A stretch of DNA of 64,000 bases. Source: Methylomonas methanica. GTDB lineage: Bacteria > Pseudomonadota > Gammaproteobacteria > Methylococcales > Methylomonadaceae. The position numbers were made by a program, and so were the translations under genes. Under the pieces are notes generated by a model. That model was not told the DNA's origin, searched no databases, and worked only from the letters and a program-made list of their open reading frames with translations. The stretch lies in assembly GCA_001644045.1 (NCBI GenBank), contig LUUF01000059.1, positions 1 to 64,000 on the forward strand. Reading direction: 5' to 3'. The stretch's first letter is position 1. Each line of letters starts with the position of its first letter. Shown one piece after another: positions 1 through 9,234 of this stretch.

Positions 1-36
1 AAAATTCAGGACACCCTCGCCAAACACTATTCCATC

Positions 37-567
37 TCAATTGCCATTCTTATGTGACATATTTAATTTAGACAACAGTTCATTAAAACTCTCAACGCTA
101 TTCTTATTAGCTGTATCGATTAGTATTCTTCCTCCATCCCAGGAATCATATTCTCGTTCTTCTACATCTTTCCAGCTTGGTAGCCCCATGCCAGGAATAT
201 CACACTTCCTCTCGTTGATTCGTTTTTTATGCTCTTCTGAATCGGAGCATATAACTTCAATATTTGTATAAGATGAATCAGTTGAAAAAGCTACTTCTTG
301 CCACTCATGCCGGGTTAATTTTATGGGATTACAAGAATCAGCTACAACACTATTTCCGAGTCTCAAATTATCAGCGGCTATTCGATACCAAAGGCGATAA
401 CCCTCACCCTGTACATTAAAATTACATAGGTCGCGTATACCTTGCTCAACAGTATCTACTCTCAAAAACACAGCCTCCAAATGAGAGGCAAGAGACTTGG
501 CTAGAGTAGTCTTTCCTGTTCCAGGTAGCCCAGAAAATATATACAGATGATTCCCTTCAAATTTCAT
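37..567 (-). CDS. Small P-loop kinase-like ATPase (AAA_33/zeta-like)
   Basis: The 176-residue product begins with a beta strand and a clear Walker A motif (GLPGTGKTT, residues 13-21), typical of small nucleotide, sugar or antibiotic kinases of the AAA_33/zeta-like group. A basic helix near residues 113-120 (KKRINERK) could serve as the lid. No signal peptide or membrane segment is visible, so it is probably cytosolic. The ATG at 567 is preceded by AGGGAG six bases upstream, a good ribosome site. The coding sequence is more AT-rich than the genes that follow, which hints at acquisition by transfer (inference). It is followed upstream by a palindromic repeat. The phosphoryl acceptor cannot be told from sequence. 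Confidence 0.75.
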   Translation of the reverse strand: MKFEGNHLYIFSGLPGTGKTTLAKSLASHLEAVFLRVDTVEQGIRDLCNFNVQGEGYRLWYRIAADNLRLGNSVVADSCNPIKLTRHEWQEVAFSTDSSYTNIEVICSDSEEHKKRINERKCDIPGMGLPSWKDVEEREYDSWDGGRILIDTANKNSVESFNELLSKLNMSHKNGN

Positions 568-596
568 GTTTCGCTCCCTGCCACATAAGAAGGAAC

Positions 597-667
597 GTAG
601 GATGTGCTGAACGGAGTGAAGCGCATCACTCGCGAATGATGAGCTTCCTTTCGTCAGCCCATCCTAC
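597..667. repeat. Dispersed palindromic element, GTAGGATG...CATCCTAC ends
   Basis: A 71-bp element with inverted ends GTAGGATG and CATCCTAC and an internal arm pair GATGTGCT/AGCGCATC. A second element with similar ends lies at 43210-43283 and shorter relatives lie around 16.1-17.0 kb. It sits between two genes on the minus strand, as REP/BIME-type elements usually do. Confidence 0.6.
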
Positions 668-732
668 ATTTTTAAGAACAAGCTACGCGGTTGGCGGGCA
701 CACGCTATTCGTGCCCACCCTCTCAAACCAAC

Positions 733-1422
733 TTAATCCGCCGCAAAGCAATAAAAATATCCCGCACCGCCGGTGCTGACCAGGTTTTCCTGGCTGCAGC
801 CTTTGCTGTCGTGAGTGGAGTTCCAGGAGACGTTGCCGCCGGTGGCGCCGCGGTTGGTGCGGTCGGAGTGGCCGACGCGAACACTGCCTTCGCCGCTGCT
901 GGTGTAGTTTTTACAGGTGTGGTCGGCGGCATCGGTGTAGGCGCGACCGTCCGGTTTGGAGCCGGTGATCAGGTCGTGCTGGTTAGGAGTGGCGCCGACG
1001 CCGTTGATTTGCGCGCCTTTTTCGGTCAGGTTGGTGGTACGGTGTACGTTGTTACCCAGCTGGCCCAGCTCCACTGTGTCGCCGTGCAAATGGGCAACGT
1101 CATTCGCGACAATCGCGCCGTTGGCATTAGCCCAGGGGCCGTTGCCGATCCGGTCGCGGGCATTGACGGCAGGTTGGTCGGCCGTGGCCTGGGTGCTCAA
1201 ATAGGCGCGCCAGGTGCGGTTGCCGGCACCGACGTCACTCGCCAGTTTTTGGCAATGGGCATCGGCGCCCGCCAGGCCGCCCAGATCCGCGCCTTTACCG
1301 GAGCCGACACTGGTAACGAAAAAGCCTAGCGGCGGTTTGGGGGCGTCGCTGGGGGCTTGTTGAGCGAAGGCAGTGTTGGCGCTCAGAACGAGCAGGCCGG
1401 CAACAAAGCTAGTTTTTTTCAT
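733..1422 (-). CDS. Secreted lectin-like (endostatin/C-type lectin fold) protein
   Basis: The 229-residue product has a clean signal peptide (MKKTSFVAGLL to NTAFA, cleavage about residue 20) and so is exported. The mature part has the pattern of small bacterial proteins annotated as lectins or collagen XV/XVIII-like: a FFVTSVGSGKGADLGGL start, ADAHCQKLA, RTWRAYLST, a middle rich in Gly/Asn, and a C-terminus GYFYCFAAD. Four cysteines (in DAHCQ, HTCKN, KGCSQ, FYCF) could form two disulfides. The family function is unknown; sugar binding is inferred from the fold only. It stands alone, separated by about 190 bases from the upstream membrane gene. Confidence 0.7.
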   Translation of the reverse strand: MKKTSFVAGLLVLSANTAFAQQAPSDAPKPPLGFFVTSVGSGKGADLGGLAGADAHCQKLASDVGAGNRTWRAYLSTQATADQPAVNARDRIGNGPWANANGAIVANDVAHLHGDTVELGQLGNNVHRTTNLTEKGAQINGVGATPNQHDLITGSKPDGRAYTDAADHTCKNYTSSGEGSVRVGHSDRTNRGATGGNVSWNSTHDSKGCSQENLVSTGGAGYFYCFAAD

Positions 1423-1608
1423 GCATTTTCTCTCTGGTTATGGGTTATCAAAACGGATTCCTTGAGCAAGGTTCCCGCTCGGAAAACAGCACTAATCGTG
1501 CCGTATTTAATCGCCAGGAAATTCCGTTGTTGAACAGAGTTAATGCGCGCTAGCTGTTGAGATACAAGCAGTGTTTGCTGATACCCTGCCTTTAGAGAAG
1601 CACTTACG

Positions 1609-2592
1609 CTACCGACTTGCCTGTAACAAGCGCAAGCAGCCAAGGCCGCCGATGAGCATAATGGCATCGCGCAAACGCATTAACGCAATCAAGCCAATGG
1701 CCGCCTCGGCGGGCAAATTTAGATATTGAAACGCCCAAAACAGCGCCGCTTCCAGAGATCCGACGCCGCCCGGCAAGGGCAACAGAAAAGACAGACGCAT
1801 CGCCACCAAAACAACCAGAAACGCGGGCAAATCTAGGTCAAAATCGAACACGCCGAGCAGCAGCCATAACTCCAATAGCAAACCGGCCCAGCCGCATAGA
1901 GAGAATATAAAGGCTTTGCATAACGCGGGCTTACCTGCCGTTACGGCATCCTTTAAGTCGCTACCCAAGCGCTGCCAATGCGTTTCGATGTGTTGCAAAC
2001 GCGGATGCTGCTGCCAGTGCTGGGCCAGGCGCTTTAGCCAAGCTGATACCCGTTCCGGCTGCTTTAAAATAAACCAGCCAAATAGGGACAAGGTCAGCAA
2101 GATAGCGGTCAGACTCAGCAGGATTTCCCGCCAGCTGGCGACAGCGCCGGCCGGTGAAGCCAGCAGCAATAGCACGGCCAGAATCAGGATGCTGAAGTTG
2201 ATCCACAGCTCGTAAAACCTATCCAGCCCCAATGTCAGCAACGCCCCGTGCAACGGTAAATGGCAACGTTTGTACAACCAGAAAATCTGCAAAGGCTCGC
2301 CGCCGAACTGCGGGCCTGGCGTGATGAAATTGACGGCTTGGCCGGCCTGGCGAATCATCAATAACTGACCAACGCCGACCGGTAATTTCAGCAAATTACT
2401 TAGCACCCACCAACGCTGGGCCGCCATTAAGATAAGGACCAGATTCAGCCCTATCCAGGCCAGCCATTGCTTGAAAGATAGCGTGCCGATAGTCTCGGCG
2501 ATAGTGGCGAGAGGCAATTGGCTAAACACCGCTCCAACCAGTAGCAATGCCGGCAACCACAATAAAATTGGCAGCGCCTTAAACCAGGTCAT
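1609..2592 (-). CDS. Flippase-like integral membrane protein (UPF0104/LPG-synthase TM family)
   Basis: The 327-residue product is almost wholly hydrophobic with about eight membrane segments. It carries the two conserved loops of the lysylphosphatidylglycerol-synthase transmembrane family (AglD/MprF-N-like): FITPGPQFGGEP at residues 89-100 and a C-terminal LPLPGGVGSLEAALFW. Members of this family are thought to move lipid-linked molecules across the inner membrane; the substrate is not known here. Its start codon overlaps the stop of the upstream CDP-alcohol phosphatidyltransferase by one base (TGATG), so the two are translationally coupled, which suggests that it handles the lipid made by that enzyme (inference). 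Confidence 0.75.
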   Translation of the reverse strand: MTWFKALPILLWLPALLLVGAVFSQLPLATIAETIGTLSFKQWLAWIGLNLVLILMAAQRWWVLSNLLKLPVGVGQLLMIRQAGQAVNFITPGPQFGGEPLQIFWLYKRCHLPLHGALLTLGLDRFYELWINFSILILAVLLLLASPAGAVASWREILLSLTAILLTLSLFGWFILKQPERVSAWLKRLAQHWQQHPRLQHIETHWQRLGSDLKDAVTAGKPALCKAFIFSLCGWAGLLLELWLLLGVFDFDLDLPAFLVVLVAMRLSFLLPLPGGVGSLEAALFWAFQYLNLPAEAAIGLIALMRLRDAIMLIGGLGCLRLLQASR

Positions 2593-3710
2593 CAGGCCCC
2601 GTCATAGCGTTGAATCCAGTCGTCGCCCCATGGCCAAAGGCTATAGCGGCCGGTGCCCAGCAGCAATATCCAGCTGACGCTGAAGATCAACAAGCAAGAC
2701 ACAACCGGATTGCTAGCGTGCGGATAACCCCAACCCAACAAGACGATCACGATCAACGCTCCCAAGCGTCCGGCCAAGCCAAGCAAAACCAGAGCAGCGC
2801 CTAACGGCAAGCCGAAAACCAACAGCTTGTCCTCAGTGTCGATTGCATCCTGCATCAGGAAAAACAGCAGCAAGGCTAACAAGATACGCAAGCCCGGCTG
2901 AAAATACTGCTCGCTCCATTCCGCCAAATTCTGATAATTCTGCGGCGTTAACGCACCGCACACCACCCACCAGTCCGCCGCAAATCCGAACAGCACCGGC
3001 AACATGAAGGCAATGCCGGCGATAGCGGTCAACTCGGGGTCAAGCAACGGCCAAAGCGCCACCGCGACGAAGGCCATTTGAAAGCCCGCCAGCGTGCGGC
3101 GCAGCGGATTGGCCGGCAAGGCGTGTAACGGTAACCCCAGTAAACCGCGGCGCTGCAAGCCCCATCGATACACATAGAAAGCCATGCTCAACAGCAGATA
3201 AGAGATATGCAGCTTGCCCAAACCTATCGCCAATAGCGGCGCGATCACCAGTCCCAGCGCATCGAAGCTAATGTCCAATTCATTACCCAACAGGCTCACC
3301 TGTCCGCTGCGGCGAGCAGCGAAACCGTCCAAGCGATCGAGGATAGCCGCCAGCGTGTAAAACAGCGCCGGCAACCATACATAAGATTCAAGCGTTTGCT
3401 GCATAAACAAAAAGCCGCCGGTCAGGGCTATGCAGCCGCCGCGCAAGATGGTTAAACGGTTACCCCAGCCGAGGCTGCCGTATAGCGGCGCTTCCGCATT
3501 GGCGCGATTCAATGCCAAGCGCCGCCATACGCATAGGCAGACATACGCCCAGATTAGACTGGCGCGAAACAGCCAGAGGCCGGCAAGCTGCCAATCCTCC
3601 GCAACACCGAACAAACCAAAACCGATCAGCAGCACGCCTAGGCCCAATTTGGCGATTGCGCGCAATTCCTGCTGCAGAAAATTTAAGGCGGCATTCTCGG
3701 TTCGTTGCAT
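2592..3710 (-). CDS. CDP-alcohol phosphatidyltransferase family membrane protein
   Basis: The 372-residue integral membrane protein holds the full CDP-alcohol phosphatidyltransferase signature around residues 123-146: D-x2-DG-x2-AR-x8-G-x3-D-x3-D (seen as LDRLDGFAARR then LGNELDISFD). Enzymes of this family swap CMP on a CDP-activated lipid or alcohol for a second alcohol in the inner membrane. At 372 residues it is much longer than the usual 180-230; the extra length is N- and C-terminal membrane segments of unknown purpose. It is the first gene of a two-gene coupled operon with the flippase-like protein and is divergent from the sulfatase at 3913. The acceptor alcohol cannot be predicted. 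Confidence 0.8.
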   Translation of the reverse strand: MQRTENAALNFLQQELRAIAKLGLGVLLIGFGLFGVAEDWQLAGLWLFRASLIWAYVCLCVWRRLALNRANAEAPLYGSLGWGNRLTILRGGCIALTGGFLFMQQTLESYVWLPALFYTLAAILDRLDGFAARRSGQVSLLGNELDISFDALGLVIAPLLAIGLGKLHISYLLLSMAFYVYRWGLQRRGLLGLPLHALPANPLRRTLAGFQMAFVAVALWPLLDPELTAIAGIAFMLPVLFGFAADWWVVCGALTPQNYQNLAEWSEQYFQPGLRILLALLLFFLMQDAIDTEDKLLVFGLPLGAALVLLGLAGRLGALIVIVLLGWGYPHASNPVVSCLLIFSVSWILLLGTGRYSLWPWGDDWIQRYDGA

Positions 3711-3912
3711 GTTTTTCTATCGCTGAGTCGGATTAATCGACAAGCTTAAGCAGAAGCCGTGCCAGTTTGGCGTTATTTTTGCTAACAAGCATTTTCAACC
3801 TTAAACAATAATCGCGACTTCTCACCTACATGCCCTTCCCAATAAACATAAATTCTCTTTATCGGCAATGCGTTTGCCGCCCGGATTTAACTGCCTCGCC
3901 GCAGGAAAATCG

Positions 3913-5529
3913 ATGCTAGGCGATAACAGGATTTTCAATCGTCACCGGAGCGCTCACCTCGCAACTGGCTTAAATAGTTTCGCGGTGATTTATGTATCGG
4001 CGGCTTTACTTATTCCCAATCGCCTCAGCTCGATCACGTTGGAGGCTTTTGCTTACCTGCCGTTGGAAGCACTATTGCTCGGCCTGGCGTTGCTGGTGCC
4101 GGGCCGGGTAGGTTCGCTGATTAGAGTATGCGCCGCCGGCCTTTTGGCGACGGGGATCATCTTTAAAATGGCCGACATCGCGGCATATCAGGTTTTCGAC
4201 CGACCGTTCAACCCGGTGCTCGACTCCCGCTTTCCGGCGGATGGAATGAATCTGCTGCAAGGCACGATAGGCCGGATTGGCGCCATCGTCGTCGCTGGTT
4301 TGCTTATCGCCTTGTTGCTAAGTATTTTTTGGTTGACCAACACCTTGCTGCGCCGGGTACAAACGCTGTTGCAAAGTTCCACGCAAATTAGCGGCACGGG
4401 TTTAGTCGCCGGCCTTTTGGCTTGGGGCATTTTCGCCTGCGCGGGCTGGCCACAGGCCGGCAAACCGTTTTACGACCTAATGGCTCAGCACCTTGCCAGC
4501 ATCCGTAGCGGCATGGCCGATCTGGAAAGTTTCAACAACGTCGTCGATAGCGACCCTTATGCCGCAGTACCGGACAGCGCCTTGTTCGAGAAGCTGAAAG
4601 GCAAGGATGTGCTGGTGGTGTTCATCGAATCGTATGGCCGGACCGTGCTCGACAAAGCCGATTACGCCGCGCATATCCGCCCGTTGCTGCAGCAAAGCAG
4701 CACCGATCTCGCCGCACACGGCTTATCGGCGCGTAGTGCTTACCTGAGCTCGCCGACCTACGGCGGCATCAGCTGGCTGGCGCATGGCACGCTGATGTCC
4801 GGATTATGGATCAATAGCCAGACCCGCTACGACCGTTTGGTGATGGGTCAACGCCCTTCCCTAAATCGACTGTTCCGGCGGGCCGGCTGGCACACCGTGG
4901 CGGTACAGCCGGCACATACGATGGCTTGGCCGCAAGGCGAATACTTCGGCTACGACCGCATCTATGCCGCACAGGACTTGGGCTACAAAGGCCAAACCTT
5001 CAACTGGATCACGATGCCGGACCAATACACGTTATCGGCCCTGCAAGCCTTGGAGCGCAAGCCAGGTACCCGGCAAACGTTGATGGCCGAGCTGGCATTG
5101 ATTTCGTCGCACGCCCCCTGGACGCCCTTGCCGAAGCTGGTGGATTGGGACCAGGTCGGCGACGGCAGCATTTTCAACCAGGCCAGAGCCGGCGATACCC
5201 CGGAATTAGTCTGGCAAAACACCGAGCGCATCCGCGAACAATATCGAAAATCCATCGAATATGCGCTGGCTAATATCGTCTCCTACGCGATTGCTTTTGG
5301 CGACGATAATCTGGTGATGCTGGTGTTGGGCGACCACCAACCGGCGCCGTTCGTGACCGGCGAATCGGATAGCCACGATGTGCTGGTGCATCTGATCAGC
5401 CGCGATAGCAAGGTGATCGATGCAGTAAAGGATTGGCACTGGACCGACGGCATGCTGCCGGCCAATGATGCGCCGGTGCTGGGGATGGATAAGTTTCGGG
5501 AGCGATTTATCGCGGCGTTTTCCCGATAA
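3913..5529 (+). CDS. Sulfatase / LTA-synthase-like membrane phosphotransferase
   Basis: About 538 residues: four to five N-terminal membrane segments, then an alkaline-phosphatase-superfamily domain. Visible catalytic landmarks are DVLVVFIESYGR (metal-binding Glu), TYGGISWLAHGTLMSG (nucleophile region) and LGDHQPAPFV (metal-binding Asp-His). Family members such as LtaS, OpgB and EptA-type proteins transfer phosphoglycerol or phosphoethanolamine headgroups on the periplasmic face. An ATG at 3868 is also open, but the one at 3913 has AGGA six bases upstream and is preferred. It is divergent from the CDP-alcohol phosphatidyltransferase pair, with which it may form an envelope-modification unit (inference). 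Confidence 0.8.
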   Translation: MLGDNRIFNRHRSAHLATGLNSFAVIYVSAALLIPNRLSSITLEAFAYLPLEALLLGLALLVPGRVGSLIRVCAAGLLATGIIFKMADIAAYQVFDRPFNPVLDSRFPADGMNLLQGTIGRIGAIVVAGLLIALLLSIFWLTNTLLRRVQTLLQSSTQISGTGLVAGLLAWGIFACAGWPQAGKPFYDLMAQHLASIRSGMADLESFNNVVDSDPYAAVPDSALFEKLKGKDVLVVFIESYGRTVLDKADYAAHIRPLLQQSSTDLAAHGLSARSAYLSSPTYGGISWLAHGTLMSGLWINSQTRYDRLVMGQRPSLNRLFRRAGWHTVAVQPAHTMAWPQGEYFGYDRIYAAQDLGYKGQTFNWITMPDQYTLSALQALERKPGTRQTLMAELALISSHAPWTPLPKLVDWDQVGDGSIFNQARAGDTPELVWQNTERIREQYRKSIEYALANIVSYAIAFGDDNLVMLVLGDHQPAPFVTGESDSHDVLVHLISRDSKVIDAVKDWHWTDGMLPANDAPVLGMDKFRERFIAAFSR

Positions 5530-5652
5530 ATCCTGGTTCCTGGTTTTGCTCAAGGTTTCGGCTTTGTTGCGCTGAGGTCGAAATTTTTTGGTTTGAGCCT
5601 GCTGGCGCTGACCTCTTATTACGCTTAAGGCTTCACCCCTGGAATCATTATT

Positions 5653-5687
5653 TCCCTCCATCACCAGCCGGAGGGAGAATTTTTAGA
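5653..5687 (+). terminator. Hairpin with T-run after the sulfatase gene
   Basis: TCCCTCC (5653-5659) pairs with GGAGGGA (5670-5676) and is followed by AATTTTTAGA. The hairpin lies between the convergent sulfatase and penicillin-acylase genes. Related CTCC...GGAG hairpins recur at 20.93 and 23.2-23.35 kb, so it may also be a dispersed repeat. Confidence 0.55.
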
Positions 5688-5695
5688 GGCTCTCG

Positions 5696-8053
5696 TTAGG
5701 GCACAAAAGACAGAGTCTCGGATTTGGCATCTGCTTGTAAGGGTGTGGCCAGTCCATCCTGCCAGGATTGCTGTTGGTCCCGGTAATGAGGCGACAAAAC
5801 ATGTCCGGACTGGCCGCCGGGCATATGGAAAATAGCGTCGTCTGGATGGGCCGGCGATAGGACTAATCTTTCGCTGGCACCGTGGCCGTGATCCATTACT
5901 CTGACACATACGCTGGCGCAACCATCGCTCGCGAAAGTCGGCATATCCAGCACATTGCCCAACAAAGGCGCGACGCGGCTGAAAGGATGCTGCAAGCTCA
6001 TGCCATGCGTTTGCCCCCAGGTGAGCTTCGCCAAGTCGGTTTCCGGGTATTGCCGGTGCAATGCCTCATGGGTTTGGCGGAGGATATCGACAATCATCAG
6101 CCGCCAGTCGTCATGATAACGACTGCTCAGCAAGCCTGTCGGCCGCTCGGTCAGCAGTTGCCGCAACGGCGTTTCCATTTCCCGCCAGGCGTACCGAAAC
6201 TCGGGATCATGCGCGCGGCAGGCGGCCACCACCTTGGCAAACACTTCTTCCGCCAGGCGTTTTCTGAATTCTTGCAAAAACGCGGCGCCGATACTGTTTA
6301 CCCGCATATGGCCATCCCAGGCCTGCAATGCCCGTTCCACCTCTTGTAAGTCAGACTCTTTGTTAGGTAGGTCCCGGAGTTCCGCCAATGCCAACTGCTG
6401 AAAATAATCCAGGGCACCGCCGCGGCTATCCAGTTGAATAGCGAGTAAATCCTGCTCGGTTAGGCCCTGGTGGTCGCGCAATAATTCGGCGATGCGAAAT
6501 GCCCGGTAGCCCAGTGCCCAATTGTGGGCAATCACATGCGGATAGTCGCTGCCCAAGGTTCTGTTGTTGGCCGTGGCGATAAAACCCTCGGCGGGGTCCA
6601 TCAAGCGTGGCAACTCGTCCGGCGGAATATAACCCTGCCATGCCAAATTACCATCGGCCCAGGAGCGGCTGGCTAAACCGTCAAAACCGACTCGCTTTGG
6701 AAAACGCCCCATGTACGTCCAGCCGATATGGCCTTGCGTATCGGCAAACACCACATTCTGCGCCGGTCCGCCGGCATTGTTCATGATGGTCATCGCTTGA
6801 TGGGTGCTTTGCGCGTTATCCATCTCCAGCAAACCAAGGTCTACCGCATGCCGTTCCAGCGCCACCCACTTGACCGCCACCGGCTGGCCCAGCAAGAGCT
6901 GGTCGGAAACCGGTCCCCAAACGGTGTCTTGTAAAGTAATGTCCTCAGCTGCGGCATCCTTAACCTTTATCGTCTCGGTGTGTTGAGCAAATTCGCGCCA
7001 ACCTTGCGGCGTCCGGTAACGCGTGGGATTGGCGGTATCCAGTTCCAGGCGCACCAAATCCACCAGATCGGCGGTAACGTTGGTAAATCCCCAGGCCACG
7101 TCGTTATTGCCGCCGACCACGACAGCCGGCAGGCCGGGCAGCGTCACGCCGTAAATATGTTTATCCCGATACGTCAAGTCCGCGCGATACCAGATATTGG
7201 GTACGCCCAAACCCAGATGCATATCGTTCGCCACGATAGCGCGACCGTCCGCTGTTTTGCTGCCGGCAACCACCCAGTTGTTCGAGCCGGCAACGACATT
7301 GTCGGCATCGACGTGATTTTGGGCCAGATGCGCGTCTGCGTCCGGCAAGGCCGCCATGGCCTGCACCGGAATGCTCTGGCTGAAACGCCGGGAACTCGGG
7401 CCTCCGACCAATACCGTGGCGTAACTATCGGTGTCCGGCGTCAAGAAGGTTAGTAAATCCGCTGGCAGTGCTTGTTCCATCACACTGACCATACGCTCGT
7501 CCTGTTCCTGGCCGTTCAAGGTTTGAAACATCCCCAACGCCACCAGGATGCTGTCTTCGGCCCGCCAAGGTTCCGGGCTATGCCGCAACACCAAAAACTC
7601 CGGTGGCAATATCCGCGCTTGCTCAATATACGCATTGACGCCATCGACATAGGCTTGCAAGGTCTGGCGTTGAGCAGCGGGCAGATCCTGGACTATGGTG
7701 CTGGCGGTTCTGGAAAGTTGATAAGTACGTTGCTTACGATCCAACTTAAGCGCTGAGGCGCCAAACAATTCGGCCAAACGGCCGGCGCTCTTGCGACGCA
7801 TCAATTCCATTTGAAACAAGCGGTCGCTGGCATGTAGATAACCCAAGGTCCGAAAAGCATCCTCCCGGTTGCTGGCGACAATGGAAGGAACACCCAGGGT
7901 ATCGCTCTGCACGCTAACAGCCTTAGCGAGGCCGGGTAATTTCAGTTCGCCGTCTTCCGTCGGTAATGATGCGCGCAGCGCCGAGTAGATCAGCCCGCAG
8001 ACAACGATTGTCAAAAAACAGATAGCTAAAAATACGGTTCGGGTTTTCCGCAT
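5696..8053 (-). CDS. Penicillin acylase family (Ntn) hydrolase, membrane-anchored or secreted
   Basis: About 785 residues. An N-terminal hydrophobic segment (MRKTRTVFLAICFLTIVVCGL) acts as signal or anchor, so the enzyme is periplasmic. The A-chain region has DTLGVPSIVASN and LGYLHASDRLFQMELMRR, hallmarks of the family. The autocatalytic cleavage site and nucleophile are in VVAGSNNWVVAG: the Ser at about residue 257 would become the N-terminus of the B chain. Downstream AWGFTNVTADLVD and IGWTYMGRFP also fit. A TTG start at 8137 would add 28 residues ahead of the signal and is less likely. Substrates in this family range from beta-lactams to acyl-homoserine lactones and acyl amino acids; which applies here is unknown. 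Confidence 0.85.
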   Translation of the reverse strand: MRKTRTVFLAICFLTIVVCGLIYSALRASLPTEDGELKLPGLAKAVSVQSDTLGVPSIVASNREDAFRTLGYLHASDRLFQMELMRRKSAGRLAELFGASALKLDRKQRTYQLSRTASTIVQDLPAAQRQTLQAYVDGVNAYIEQARILPPEFLVLRHSPEPWRAEDSILVALGMFQTLNGQEQDERMVSVMEQALPADLLTFLTPDTDSYATVLVGGPSSRRFSQSIPVQAMAALPDADAHLAQNHVDADNVVAGSNNWVVAGSKTADGRAIVANDMHLGLGVPNIWYRADLTYRDKHIYGVTLPGLPAVVVGGNNDVAWGFTNVTADLVDLVRLELDTANPTRYRTPQGWREFAQHTETIKVKDAAAEDITLQDTVWGPVSDQLLLGQPVAVKWVALERHAVDLGLLEMDNAQSTHQAMTIMNNAGGPAQNVVFADTQGHIGWTYMGRFPKRVGFDGLASRSWADGNLAWQGYIPPDELPRLMDPAEGFIATANNRTLGSDYPHVIAHNWALGYRAFRIAELLRDHQGLTEQDLLAIQLDSRGGALDYFQQLALAELRDLPNKESDLQEVERALQAWDGHMRVNSIGAAFLQEFRKRLAEEVFAKVVAACRAHDPEFRYAWREMETPLRQLLTERPTGLLSSRYHDDWRLMIVDILRQTHEALHRQYPETDLAKLTWGQTHGMSLQHPFSRVAPLLGNVLDMPTFASDGCASVCVRVMDHGHGASERLVLSPAHPDDAIFHMPGGQSGHVLSPHYRDQQQSWQDGLATPLQADAKSETLSFVP

Positions 8054-8137
8054 GGGGCAGCCAGAGAATAAATTGTTGGTTGGAATATGCGCCTTTATTT
8101 CGGTAATACGCAAGCCGATCAGATCATCGGTACTCAA

Positions 8138-8764
8138 TTATACAAGTACTAACGTAAGTCGCTAATCCGCTAGTTTCCCGTCGAATTCATGCCGGCCGGC
8201 GTTGGCGGCAACGACCAGTCAAACAGTTAGGTGATTAAATCTGGATCGGACAGTGGCCAAGTGTCCAGGCGGCACGCCAAATCCTCTCGTGGTTGCCGCT
8301 GAGTGCTGCGTCGGTACATCCAAGTCCCGCAGAGGTGCCGACGAGGCGTGCAGCGGTGCGCACCAGCGATTGGGGCGTACCGCCGAGCAATTTGTGGATG
8401 TCCCTGTAGCCCGGCTGGGTGCAGCCAAGGCTTTCGGCGGTGCCGCCAGATATATTTTCGGTGCGCATGTGCGGCTTGGGAATACCGCTGGACAATTGTT
8501 CAAAGGATGTTGTTCCGCTGCTGATTTAACAGCAAAGCAGTTGTCCTCACCGATAAAACGTCCTCCTGTTTTTGATCGTAACTTGGTCGTCATTCGTAAA
8601 GTAATTAATGCTAAAACCGTGACTTAGCTAAATAAATGCTCCTGGCTCTCGTGTTGTTATGGATTATGGGCCTGGTTTTTGCTGTTTAGGAGCTACGACG
8701 TGGAAAGTTAAGCAAACCATTTTCCACGATTGATTTTTTAGCGAATTAGCGGAGGACATATCGA
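8138..8764. other. Intergenic region holding a 21-bp tandem repeat
   Basis: The 627 bases between the penicillin acylase and the DUF6152-like gene hold no convincing gene. Open frames on both strands exist only because the tandem repeat at 8257-8500 lacks stops. The remaining 260 bases before the next gene are moderately AT-rich and presumably carry its promoter. Confidence 0.6.
8257..8500. repeat. Degenerate 21-bp tandem repeat, about 11-12 units
   Basis: When the sequence is cut every 21 bases, units line up on the pattern CAAG-x5-CGGCGGTGCCGC (for example the unit near 8427-8447). Units are diverged, with roughly half to two-thirds of positions shared. The period is a multiple of three, so translation gives heptads in every open frame, such as KAFGGAA and QRLGRTA on the plus strand and GGTPQSL, VGTSAGL, GCTDAAL on the minus strand. 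No convincing ribosome site precedes the open frames. Confidence 0.75.
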
Positions 8765-9202
8765 ATGAACACGAAAGGCAAACTGGTAAGCGTGATATTT
8801 GTTGGCGGCCTACTTTCCCTGACAGCACCGCCAGCCCATGCCCACCACGCCTTTTCCGCCGAGTTCGACGCCGAACAACCCATAGAGTTGAAAGGCGTGG
8901 TCACCAAACTGGAATTGGTCAATCCGCATAGCTGGCTGTATCTGGACGTCAAGCAAACCGACGGCAGCGCCAAAAACTGGGGATTCGAATTCGGCGCGCC
9001 CTTCAGCCTGAAACAAAAAGGCATCACCAAAGCCAGCCTGCCGGTCGGCAGCGAAGTCACGATCCAGGGTTATCGCGCCAAGAACGGCAAGGATTTCGGC
9101 TATGCGGTTACTACCGTGCTATCCGATGGCCGTAGCGTTAAAACCGGCGGCGCTCAGGATGCGCCGGACGCGCAAGCACAAGGTAAAGGCCAAGCTCAAT
9201 AA
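8765..9202 (+). CDS. Periplasmic DUF6152-like protein
   Basis: The 145-residue product starts with a signal peptide (to PPAHA, about residue 26) and a mature N-terminus HHAFSAEFDAEQPIELKGVVTKLELVNPH, the characteristic start of proteins assigned to DUF6152. The motif NPHSWLYLDVK followed by GxEVTIQGYRAKNG suggests an OB-like beta barrel. Function is unknown. It heads a run of seven co-directional genes to 12971, with gaps of 4-77 bases, so it is probably the first gene of the operon. The C-terminus is a short low-complexity Ala/Gln tail. Confidence 0.75.
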   Translation: MNTKGKLVSVIFVGGLLSLTAPPAHAHHAFSAEFDAEQPIELKGVVTKLELVNPHSWLYLDVKQTDGSAKNWGFEFGAPFSLKQKGITKASLPVGSEVTIQGYRAKNGKDFGYAVTTVLSDGRSVKTGGAQDAPDAQAQGKGQAQ

Positions 9203-9234
9203 ATCAAATTGGAATTCTCGAAATATAACGGAGT

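Noticed and set aside
691-1329. 212-codon open frame antisense to the lectin-like gene
   Set aside because: It is a Val/Gly/Ala-rich shadow of the real gene, which has a signal peptide and conserved phrases.
8253-8627. 124-codon open frame on the plus strand, with matching open frames on the minus strand
   Set aside because: The frames are open on both strands only because a 21-bp repeat without stops fills the region; there is no convincing ribosome site.
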